Shown in pieces: positions 1-6,252 of a stretch of 18,267 nt of DNA (positions are counted from its first letter, which is position 1; each line of letters begins with the position of its first letter). This DNA comes from Natronohydrobacter sp. (GTDB lineage Bacteria; Pseudomonadota; Alphaproteobacteria; Rhodobacterales; Rhodobacteraceae). The position numbers were made by a program, and so were the translations under genes. The DNA is taken from positions 1 through 18,267 of the forward strand of contig SKGU01000013.1 in assembly GCA_007117255.1 (NCBI GenBank), read 5' to 3'. The notes beneath the pieces are model-generated. The model was not told where the DNA came from and made no database searches. It was given only the letters and a program-made list of their open reading frames with translations.

Positions 1-966
1 ATGATGGATTGGACGGATCGGCATTGCCGTTTTTTCCATCGTACGCTTAGTCAGCATGCCCTTCTCTATACCGAGATGGTGACGGCGCCAGCGCTTGTGC
101 GGGGGAAAGCGACATATCTGCTTGATCATGATCCGCGTGAGCACCCTGTGGCGCTACAACTTGGTGGTTCAGAACCATCCGAACTGGCGAGAGCTGCGCA
201 GATGGGATGGGACGCGGGATACCGGGAGATCAACCTGAATTGCGGCTGTCCGTCCGACCGTGTGCAGAGTGGCAGTTTTGGCGCGATCCTGATGAAGAGC
301 CCTGCGCTTGTTGCCGAAGCTTGCGCAGCTATGCGCGCAGCCTGTCCGGCAGAGATCACTGTGAAATGCCGTATCGGTGTGGATGATCAGGCACCGGAAT
401 CGGTGTTGCCGGAGTTCTTGGAACATATACAGCAGGCCGGGGTGGGGCGGGTTATCATTCACGCGCGAAAGGCATGGCTTCAAGGTCTGTCGCCAAAGGA
501 CAACCGCGAAATCCCGCCGTTGGATTACGGACTGGTGTTGGAAATGAAACGCCGCTACCCCGATATGCATATCAGTCTCAATGGTGGGATCACGTCGCTG
601 GATCAGGCCCGCGCGCTTCTTGATCAAGGGCTTGATGGTGTGATGATCGGACGCGCGGCCTATCAGCGTCCTGGTGATCTGTTGCTTGGAGCAGATGTCT
701 GCATATTCGGCGAGACCGCCAGCGCCACCGAGGTTCAGGCATTGGCGCGAATGCGCGCCTATATCGCCGCAGAGCTAGAGAAGGGCACGCGGCTTGCTGC
801 GATTACCCGGCACATGCTGGGTCTGTTTTCGGGTCAACCAGGCGCGCGCCTGTGGCGGCGCATCCTGTCAGAGCAGGGCCATCGCCAAGGCGCAGGGCTG
901 GACGTACTCGATGCTGCCCTTGCCGCTGTGCAAGATGCGCAGGCAGACCACTCATCCGTTATGTGA
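1..966 (+). CDS. dusA: tRNA-dihydrouridine synthase A (5' end outside window)
   Basis: This FMN-dependent enzyme reduces uridine to dihydrouridine in the D-loop of tRNAs. The visible 321 residues carry the DusA hallmarks: the opening MMDWTDRHCR, the active-site NLNCGCPSDRVQ at residues 78-89 (catalytic Cys of the GCP motif, about residue 83), VKCRIGVDD near residue 121, HARKAWLQGLSPKDNR near 152, and the FMN-phosphate-binding LNGGI and GVMIGRAAY segments. In the family the Met-Asp-Trp motif is preceded by a short stretch ending in Ala-Pro, so the ATG at base 1 is very probably an internal Met and about 10-20 residues lie left of the window. The stop TGA is at 964-966. The 3' end overlaps the convergent DUF6477 gene by 15 bases. 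The DusA assignment over DusB/C rests on the WTDRHCR and HARKAWLQGLSPK motifs. Confidence 0.95.
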   Translation: MMDWTDRHCRFFHRTLSQHALLYTEMVTAPALVRGKATYLLDHDPREHPVALQLGGSEPSELARAAQMGWDAGYREINLNCGCPSDRVQSGSFGAILMKSPALVAEACAAMRAACPAEITVKCRIGVDDQAPESVLPEFLEHIQQAGVGRVIIHARKAWLQGLSPKDNREIPPLDYGLVLEMKRRYPDMHISLNGGITSLDQARALLDQGLDGVMIGRAAYQRPGDLLLGADVCIFGETASATEVQALARMRAYIAAELEKGTRLAAITRHMLGLFSGQPGARLWRRILSEQGHRQGAGLDVLDAALAAVQDAQADHSSVM

Positions 967-1314
967 TGACGCAACGGGCGCAGTAGTGGCTGGCCTGATT
1001 TCAACTGCGCCAAGAGTGTCGGGCGCAGCGCGTCTGATCAATATGGCCTCATGCATGAGCGCTGTCAGCACCGCGACATGGTCTGCCGCGCGCCAGCTTG
1101 CGTCGTGCCGACGGCGCGCGTCCTCTAATCCGAGCTCTTTCAGCAGCAGTTGAGACATGGCCTCGCTCGGCTGGGGCAGTGCGCGTCCGATCGGCAGTCC
1201 AAGCAATCTGGGAAGCAGCGTGCAGCGGTTATAGTCCATTAGACCATGTCGCGAAGATACAATCAAAAGGCGAGGGCGGATCAATGTGTCAAGACTTGTA
1301 TGCGCAGCGTACAT
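952..1314 (-). CDS. DUF6477 family protein
   Basis: A 120-residue protein of unknown function that I recognise as the DUF6477 family of Rhodobacterales. The diagnostic part is the N-terminal half, with a leucine-rich RPRLLIVSSRHGLMDYNR at residues 13-30 followed by LLPRLLGLPIGRALP, then a helical stretch ending DHVAVLTALMHEAILIRRAAP. The last 20 residues, rich in Ala and Thr, look like a non-conserved tail. The start ATG at 1312-1314 is preceded on the minus strand by GGAG at 1325-1322, seven bases away. No signal peptide or membrane segment is visible, so it is probably cytoplasmic and mostly helical. It is divergent from the HTH/DUF6456 gene at 1508 and convergent with dusA. The family match is from memory of its sequence pattern; no biochemical role is known to me. 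Confidence 0.8.
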   Translation of the reverse strand: MYAAHTSLDTLIRPRLLIVSSRHGLMDYNRCTLLPRLLGLPIGRALPQPSEAMSQLLLKELGLEDARRRHDASWRAADHVAVLTALMHEAILIRRAAPDTLGAVEIRPATTAPVASSHNG

Positions 1315-1315
1315 A

Positions 1316-1507
1316 GGCGTTCTCCAGATTCAACTCGGTCTTTTTAAACGAAGAAACACTGTGTTGCGTGGGTGCATGTAGCAGCGCGCGCTGACTTCAA
1401 TCAGATTTAGGTTTTCTAAACCATTCTGAATGGTGCTGATGATTGATTAACAAACTTGCAACCAAAACAATCATAGGTTGCATGGTGTACAGGGGGCATG
1501 CCTCGAG
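1316..1507. promoter_or_regulatory. Divergent promoter region with clustered small dyads
   Basis: This 192-base spacer separates the DUF6477 gene (-) from the HTH/DUF6456 gene (+) and must hold promoters for both. It is more AT-rich than the flanking genes. Two dyads with the same 3-base centre sit back to back and share a CC: GGTTTtctAAACC (1410-1422) and CCATTctgAATGG (1421-1433). A third, TGCAACC (1457-1463) and GGTTGCA (1476-1482), lies just before the HTH gene with arm centres 19 bp apart. Each dyad alone is short enough to occur by chance; the cluster beside a putative DNA-binding protein gene is what makes it notable. I do not see confident -35/-10 boxes. Confidence 0.4.
1491..1496 (+). 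promoter_or_regulatory. Shine-Dalgarno of the HTH/DUF6456 gene
   Basis: The run AGGGGG lies 11 bases before the ATG at 1508 and only 1 base before an out-of-frame ATG at 1498. Its position argues for the 1508 start and against the TTG at 1478, which lies upstream of it. Confidence 0.5.
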
Positions 1508-2596
1508 ATGTCTGCTCAGGGCTGCATAGCAAGCAACGTAAATTTGCATCCGGTCGATCGATTGCCAGACTGGGTTCCCGTCGGGGTGCGCGTGTATCTG
1601 TCACATGTTGCAACAGGACGGTCATTGCGTGCTCTGGCGCGGGATCATGGGTGCCATGCGTCAACGATCATGCGGCAAGTCCGCCGATTTGAAAACCGGC
1701 GCGATGATCCGCTTGTAGATGAAGCCTTGCGACGGCTTGATCAATCACTCCGCATGACACCCAATCCAAAATCTGGAACGGAGCCACATTCCATGCTGTC
1801 AAACTCCTGCAAGCGTGCTGATCTGACTGCCAGCGCTGAAGTCGAAACAGAGGCCATGCGCTACCTGTCCGATCTGACCCCCTCAGGGTCTGTTCTGATC
1901 GTGGCGGCCGATATGCCCAAGGCGGTGATTACGCGCGACAATGGCGATGGCGTCCCGCAACGCATTGCCGTGCTTGACCGCCATCTGGCAGAAGCCATGG
2001 CCCTGATGGATTGGATCATCTGTCGCAATCAGGGGCGCGTATCGAGCTATGTTATCAGCCCCGCAGGCTGTCAGGCGCTTCGCGGCTTCCGCGCATCGCA
2101 AGGCGGAGCAAAAGACTGTATTGCCGAAAACGATGACTGTGCGCCGCGCCGTATGCGCTACGGTGTTGTGGAAAGCCCGGTCACGGTTCTGGCGCGACGG
2201 CGTGACAAGGCGGGGCAGCTTTTTCTGGATGCGCGACTTGTTCAGGCCGCCGAGCGGCTTCGAGAAGACTTCGTTATGGCGCAGTTGGACAAGGTCGATT
2301 TTGACGTGGCACAAGACCTGATAAAAGCACTGGAAACACGCAAAGTGCCTGGCTCGAACGTTGCCCCGCCGGGCACCAAGGCCGCACGCGCGCGTGTGCT
2401 GGATGTGTTTCGCGATCTTGGACCAGGGCTTGGCGATGTGGTGCTAAGATGCTGTTGCCATCTTGAAGGGGTGGAATCTGCAGAACAGGCCATGGGCTGG
2501 TGCGCGCGCTCCGGCAAGATTGTGCTTCGTATCGCGCTGCAACGCATCAGCCGCCAATATCAGAGGTTGGGCGAAGAACAGATGCTGATTGGCTAA
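1508..2596 (+). CDS. HTH domain / DUF6456 protein, putative transcriptional regulator
   Basis: From the ATG at 1508 this is a 362-residue protein. Residues about 35-62 (GRSLRALARDHGCHASTIMRQVRRFE) have the spacing of a helix-turn-helix. The middle is variable, with a short ISPAGCQALRGF segment near 183-194. Residues about 222-352 match DUF6456 as I know it: ESPVTVLARRRDKAGQLFL, AERLREDFVMAQL, then LGPGLGDVVLRCCCHLEGVESAEQAMGW and SGKIVLRIALQRI. The family is typical of Rhodobacterales and is annotated as HTH-containing; its target is unknown to me. The start was chosen because AGGGGG at 1491-1496 is 11 bases upstream; the longer reading from TTG at 1478 lacks a ribosome site. The stop TAA at 2594-2596 overlaps the end of the convergent ABC-F gene by four bases. 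DNA binding is inferred from the motif only. Confidence 0.82.
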   Translation: MSAQGCIASNVNLHPVDRLPDWVPVGVRVYLSHVATGRSLRALARDHGCHASTIMRQVRRFENRRDDPLVDEALRRLDQSLRMTPNPKSGTEPHSMLSNSCKRADLTASAEVETEAMRYLSDLTPSGSVLIVAADMPKAVITRDNGDGVPQRIAVLDRHLAEAMALMDWIICRNQGRVSSYVISPAGCQALRGFRASQGGAKDCIAENDDCAPRRMRYGVVESPVTVLARRRDKAGQLFLDARLVQAAERLREDFVMAQLDKVDFDVAQDLIKALETRKVPGSNVAPPGTKAARARVLDVFRDLGPGLGDVVLRCCCHLEGVESAEQAMGWCARSGKIVLRIALQRISRQYQRLGEEQMLIG

Positions 2597-4443
2597 TCGG
2601 CAAGCGCAGAATCCAGCGATTCCTGTGCGGCAACCCATAGCGCTTCCGCGCGGTCGAGCGCATCCATGACTTCGGCATATTTTCCTTGCCAGACCCGCAG
2701 GTCTCCCTGCCGATCGTCCTCGTAAAGCGCTGTATCCGCAAGTTTCTTGGCCAGCCGGTCGCGCATTTCCTCAAGCTTCGCGACACGGGCTTCGGCTTTG
2801 CGCAACTCGCTGCGCAGGGCCACGACTTCGTCGCGTCCGGCCCGTGGTTTGGGTTTTGCCGTCGGCTTTTCTTTTGCGGGCTTGCCGGTATTTGACAGCA
2901 GGAACTCGCGATAGGTCTCCAGATCGCCCTCATAGGGCGTCACGCTACCATTTGAGACCAGCCATAACCTGTCTGCCACCAAAGACAGAAGGTGCATATC
3001 GTGGCTGACCAATACTACTGCGCCCGTATAGGCCGTCAGCGCCTCGACCAGTGCTTCGCGGCTCTCTATGTCTAGGTGGTTTGTCGGCTCGTCGAGGATC
3101 AGCATATGCGGCGCGTCCAAAGTCGCAAGCAACAACGAAAGCCGTGCCTTCTGCCCCCCCGACAGTTTTCTGACCACGGTTTCCGCCTGATCGGCCATCA
3201 AGCCGAAACCTGCAAGACGAGCACGCAGACGCGGTTGGCCCTCGGCTGGGCGTTCGCGTTGCAAGTGTTGCAGTGGCGTCTCGTCCAGTTCCAGTTCATC
3301 TACCTGATGCTGGGCAAAATATCCGACCCGCAGTTTTGACGCCCGAGTGATCGTACCCGTGCCGTGCAGCTTTTCCGCCAGAAGCTTGGACAACGTGGAT
3401 TTGCCTTCGCCATTGCGGCCCAGAAGCGCGATGCGATCATCCTGATCGATGCGCAGGTCCAGCCCGCGCAGCACAGGCGGCCCGTCATAGCCAACCGATG
3501 CCCCTTCCAGCCGAAGGATCGGCGGAGACAGCTCTTCCGGCGCGGGGAAGCTGAACACATGGCGCGCAGCCTCAGAGGGTGGCGTGATCGGCGTCAACTT
3601 TTCCAGCATCTTGACCCGCGATTGCGCTTGTTTGGCTTTCGACGCTTTTGCTTTGAAGCGATCAACGAATTTCTGCATATGTGCACGCTGCGTGGCGACT
3701 TTCTGCGCTTCGGCGGCCAACACAGCGCGCTGTTCGGCGCGGGTGCGTGCGAAAGTGTCGTAGCCGCCTGCATAGAGCGTCAGCTTACGGTCTTCGAGAT
3801 GCAGGATATGGTCGACCGCCCGGTTAAGAAGCCCGCGATCGTGGCTGATGATCAGGATCGTATGCGGGTATTTGGCCAGATAGCTTTCCAGCCAAAGTGC
3901 ACCTTCGAGGTCTAGGTAGTTGGTCGGTTCGTCCAAAAGCAGCAGGTCGGGCTGAGCGAACAGAACCCCCGCAAGTGCTACGCGCATCCGCCAGCCGCCA
4001 GAAAAATCCGAACAGGGGCGCAGTTGCGCTTCGGCGTCAAAACCCAAGCCCTTTAGGATTGCACTGGCGCGCCCTTCGGCAGACCATGCGTCGATATCGG
4101 CCAGACGTGTCTGGATTGCAGAGATGCGTTCGGCATCTGTTGCATTCTCGGCCTCGCGCATCAGGCTTTCGCGCTCTGTATCGGCCTGAAGCACTGTTTC
4201 GATCAGTGACGTCGAAGAAGAGGGCACTTCCTGAGCAACACCGCCAATCCGCGCGCGTGATGGCAATGAGACTTCGCCCCCTTCGAGCGCCAGCTCTCCT
4301 CGGATCAGTCGGAACAGCGTCGTCTTGCCAGCGCCATTGCGCCCGACAAGCCCGATCTTGTGCCCGGTTGGAATCGTGGCTGATGCCTCCTCGAACAGGG
4401 GGCGGCCACCGATAGAATAAGAAAGATCCTGAATTCGCAGCAT
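2593..4443 (-). CDS. ABC-F family ATP-binding protein (YheS/Uup-like)
   Basis: A 616-residue soluble protein with two ABC ATPase domains in one chain and no membrane segments, the ABC-F layout. Domain 1 has Walker A GRNGAGKTT at 34-42, signature FSGGWRMRVALA at 147-158 and Walker B with DEPTNYLD at 171-178. A basic linker rich in Lys, Arg and Ala (about 225-300, including KAKASKAKQAQSRVKML) is the ABC-F inter-domain arm. Domain 2 has Walker A GRNGEGKST at 342-350, LSGGQKARL at 427-435 and DEPTNHLD at 451-458. After a KPAKEKPTAKPKPR spacer, residues 537-616 form a predicted coiled coil like the C-terminal domain of this group. ABC-F proteins act on the ribosome, usually at the E site. The order of parts is closest to YheS. 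ATG at 4443 starts directly at the domain (MLRIQDLSYS); an upstream ATG at 4584 would add 47 unlike residues. The stop TAG is at 2595-2593. Confidence 0.93.
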   Translation of the reverse strand: MLRIQDLSYSIGGRPLFEEASATIPTGHKIGLVGRNGAGKTTLFRLIRGELALEGGEVSLPSRARIGGVAQEVPSSSTSLIETVLQADTERESLMREAENATDAERISAIQTRLADIDAWSAEGRASAILKGLGFDAEAQLRPCSDFSGGWRMRVALAGVLFAQPDLLLLDEPTNYLDLEGALWLESYLAKYPHTILIISHDRGLLNRAVDHILHLEDRKLTLYAGGYDTFARTRAEQRAVLAAEAQKVATQRAHMQKFVDRFKAKASKAKQAQSRVKMLEKLTPITPPSEAARHVFSFPAPEELSPPILRLEGASVGYDGPPVLRGLDLRIDQDDRIALLGRNGEGKSTLSKLLAEKLHGTGTITRASKLRVGYFAQHQVDELELDETPLQHLQRERPAEGQPRLRARLAGFGLMADQAETVVRKLSGGQKARLSLLLATLDAPHMLILDEPTNHLDIESREALVEALTAYTGAVVLVSHDMHLLSLVADRLWLVSNGSVTPYEGDLETYREFLLSNTGKPAKEKPTAKPKPRAGRDEVVALRSELRKAEARVAKLEEMRDRLAKKLADTALYEDDRQGDLRVWQGKYAEVMDALDRAEALWVAAQESLDSALAD

Positions 4444-4480
4444 AGCTCGCAACTGCCTGCTTGTTCTGGTCGCGTCAAGC

Positions 4481-4503
4481 CCTGCCCAAGCAATCAGGGC
4501 AGG
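4481..4503 (-). repeat. Inverted repeat in the ABC-F leader
   Basis: CCTGCCC (4481-4487) and GGGCAGG (4497-4503) are perfect 7-bp arms around a 9-base loop, 38 bases upstream of the ABC-F start. It could fold as a leader hairpin if transcription starts further up. Arms this short also arise by chance. Confidence 0.3.
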
Positions 4504-4597
4504 CAAAGATACAAAACTAGCGCAGGGCAAGCTGACAGGGCCTGTCTGAATGTTGCAAATGGTGAGCCCCCCGAAAGGAATCATCTGCAGTCAGTGA

Positions 4598-4612
4598 TGC
4601 TGCATTGCAGCA
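4598..4612. promoter_or_regulatory. 15-bp palindrome, operator candidate
   Basis: TGCTGCA-T-TGCAGCA is a perfect palindrome around one central base. It lies about 155 bp upstream of the ABC-F start and 297 bp upstream of urtA, a reasonable place for a dimeric regulator of nitrogen-source genes. About one 7-bp-arm palindrome with a given spacing is expected by chance in a window this size, so the support is positional. I cannot assign it to a known regulator. Confidence 0.3.
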
Positions 4613-4711
4613 CAAAAATCGCGCAGCTTCGCGAAGAAGTGCCCAATATTCAGGCAATTGTATTCGCCGCGTGGGTTTCATGTCGGAGGTTTGGTTGTGC
4701 AATTTGCGGCA

Positions 4712-4726
4712 TGGCATGACGCAGGC
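4712..4726 (+). promoter_or_regulatory. Weak sigma-54-like promoter candidate for urtA
   Basis: TGGCATGacgcAGGC keeps the invariant GG (4713-4714) and GC (4725-4726) at the correct 10-base separation and most of the -24 element, but has AG instead of the preferred TT in the -12 element. Urea uptake genes are nitrogen-regulated in many bacteria, and in several through NtrC and sigma-54, so the place is sensible. It would give a leader of roughly 170 bases, which would include the stem-loop at 4758-4804. Confidence 0.22.
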
Positions 4727-4757
4727 AATAGATCGGGTGCTGATTATGGGATCAGAT

Positions 4758-4804
4758 GCATGTCCGACAGACCGATCCTGGCAGATGCTGCCTGCCGGAC
4801 ATGC
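4758..4804 (+). other. Stem-loop in the urtA upstream leader
   Basis: GCATGTCCG (4758-4766) pairs perfectly with CGGACATGC (4796-4804). After one A/C mismatch the pairing continues with CAG (4768-4770) and CTG (4792-4794), 12 of 13 pairs in all. The 21-base loop contains much of a second small dyad, GGCAG-atg-CTGCC (4780-4792), that competes with the inner pairs. It sits 104 bases before the urtA start and would be in the mRNA if transcription starts upstream, for example at the 4712 candidate. It does not match any riboswitch class I know; I see no guanidine-II type ACGR loop pair. Confidence 0.4.
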
Positions 4805-4893
4805 GCAACAGTCCAACTGCTGCATTTGGGGATATGGGACGCAAGATGACACCAATCAAGCCGAGATTTCCCGAAAGCATGCAGCCGCATCAT

Positions 4894-4898
4894 AGGAG
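4894..4898 (+). promoter_or_regulatory. Shine-Dalgarno of urtA
   Basis: AGGAG lies 10 bases before the ATG at 4909. It is only 1 base before the in-frame ATG at 4900, which rules that start out and places the mature start at the beginning of the signal peptide. Confidence 0.65.
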
Positions 4899-4908
4899 CA
4901 TGCACCGC

Positions 4909-6189
4909 ATGATTAAGAAAACTCTTCTCACCACTGCCACCACAGCTGCCCTTGCATCGGCGGCCCCTGCTCTGGCCGATTGCCCGATTCAAGTTGGCGT
5001 GCTGCATTCGCTGTCGGGCAGTATGGCAATTTCCGAAACGACGCTGCGCGACGTCATGCTGATGCTGGTTGACCAGCAAAATGCCAAAGGTGGCGTTCTG
5101 GGTTGTGAACTGGAAGCCGTCGTTGTTGATCCTGCTTCGGATTGGCCTCTTTTCGCGGAACTGACGCGCCAGCTATTGACCGTCAATGAGGTGGACGTGA
5201 TCTTCGGGGCTTGGACATCCGTATCGCGCAAGGCCTTGTTGCCCGTTCTGGAAGAGCTTAACGGTCTGTTCTTCTACCCGGTGCAATATGAAGGGCAGGA
5301 AAGCTCGCGCAATGTGTTCTACACGGGTGCAGCGCCGAACCAGCAGGCGATCCCGGCAGTTGATTACTTCCTCGAAGAATTGGGCGTTGAAAGCTTCGCG
5401 CTGCTGGGCACCGATTATGTCTATCCGAGAACCACGAACGCGATCCTTGAATCTTATCTGTTGTCCAAAGGGATTGCTGCGGAAGACATCTTCGTCAATT
5501 ACACGCCATTCGGTCATGCAGACTGGTCCACGATTGTGTCGGACGTGATTGGTCTTGGCGCAGGCGGCAAGCAGGTTGGCGTGATTTCTACAATCAATGG
5601 CGATGCGAATATCGGTTTTTACACGGAATTGGCAGCACAGGGTGTCAGCGCTGATGATATCCCTGTTGTTGCGTTCTCGGTAGGCGAAGAAGAGCTTTCG
5701 GGCTTGGACACCTCGCGCTTGGTCGGTCATCTTGCAGCGTGGAACTATTTCATGTCCGCCGATACACCGGAGAATGATGAGTTTATTGCCGCATGGCACG
5801 AATTCATCGGCGATGAGAACCGCGTGACCAACGACCCCATGGAAGCGCATTACATCGGATTCAACATGTGGGTGCAGGCGGTCGAGCAGGCGGGCACCAC
5901 CGATGTGGACGCTGTGCGCGAAGCAATGTGGGGACAGGAATTCCCCAATCTGACTGGCGGAATGGCGGTGATGAACCCCAACCATCATCTGTCCAAGCCT
6001 GTGCTGATCGGCGAGATCCGGGCGGATGGTCAGTTTGATATCATCAGCCAGACAGAAGAAGTGCCGGGCGAGGCATGGTCGCCCTTCCTTGAGGACAGCG
6101 CAACGCTGGTCAGTGACTGGCAGGAACTTGAATGCGGGATGTTCGACACCGCCACGGAAACCTGTGTGCAACTGACCTCGAACTACTGA
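4909..6189 (+). CDS. urtA: Urea ABC transporter, substrate-binding protein
   Basis: A 426-residue periplasmic type-I binding protein that captures urea and hands it to UrtBC. Residues 1-23 (MIKKTLLTTATTAALASAAPALA) are a typical Sec signal peptide with a likely cut before Asp24. The mature part opens with CPIQVGVLHSLSGSMAISE, the start of the amide-urea branch of leucine/isoleucine/valine-type binding proteins, and carries the UrtA-like segments IFGAWTSVSRKALLPVLEE (98-116), FYPVQYEGQESSRNVFYTGAAPNQQAIPA (122-150) and YVYPRTTN. Length fits UrtA. The nearest alternative is FmdD, the short-chain amide binder of the same branch; the full urtABCDE order makes UrtA more likely. Longer in-frame starts back to 4756 were rejected because they put about 50 unrelated residues ahead of the signal peptide. 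It is followed by a strong hairpin before urtB. Confidence 0.93.
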   Translation: MIKKTLLTTATTAALASAAPALADCPIQVGVLHSLSGSMAISETTLRDVMLMLVDQQNAKGGVLGCELEAVVVDPASDWPLFAELTRQLLTVNEVDVIFGAWTSVSRKALLPVLEELNGLFFYPVQYEGQESSRNVFYTGAAPNQQAIPAVDYFLEELGVESFALLGTDYVYPRTTNAILESYLLSKGIAAEDIFVNYTPFGHADWSTIVSDVIGLGAGGKQVGVISTINGDANIGFYTELAAQGVSADDIPVVAFSVGEEELSGLDTSRLVGHLAAWNYFMSADTPENDEFIAAWHEFIGDENRVTNDPMEAHYIGFNMWVQAVEQAGTTDVDAVREAMWGQEFPNLTGGMAVMNPNHHLSKPVLIGEIRADGQFDIISQTEEVPGEAWSPFLEDSATLVSDWQELECGMFDTATETCVQLTSNY

Positions 6190-6198
6190 TCTGCCGGC

Positions 6199-6227
6199 GT
6201 AGGGTGCATGCTGAGCATGCACCCTAC
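6199..6227 (+). other. Intercistronic hairpin between urtA and urtB
   Basis: GTAGGGTGCATGC (6199-6211) and GCATGCACCCTAC (6215-6227) are perfect 13-bp arms around the loop TGA, starting nine bases after the urtA stop. It is followed by CTTTCCC, not by a clean T-run, so it is unlikely to be a complete terminator. Stem-loops at this place are known in binding-protein transport operons, where they protect or partly terminate the mRNA so that the binding protein is made in excess. Arms of this length with a 3-base loop are not expected by chance in 18 kb. Confidence 0.85.
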
Positions 6228-6252
6228 CTTTCCCATAGAAAGATCCTTGCCC

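Larger units (their letters stand above)
4444..4908. promoter_or_regulatory. Divergent spacer between the ABC-F gene and urtA
   Basis: No credible gene lies in these 465 bases; short open frames exist on both strands but none has a ribosome site with a recognisable product. The region must carry the ABC-F promoter (leftward) and the urt promoter (rightward). It is rich in dyad symmetry: CCTGCCC/GGGCAGG (4481-4503), GACAGGgCCTGTC (4534-4546), TGCTGCAtTGCAGCA (4598-4612), CTTCGCGAAG (4627-4636) and a larger stem-loop at 4758-4804. A weak sigma-54-like site is at 4712-4726. The stronger ones are listed separately. Confidence 0.6.

Noticed and set aside
4517..4895. Short open frames on both strands in the ABC-F/urtA spacer
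   Set aside because: The frames overlap each other on opposite strands, have no convincing ribosome sites, and the products (rich in Cys, His and Gln) resemble nothing known to me.
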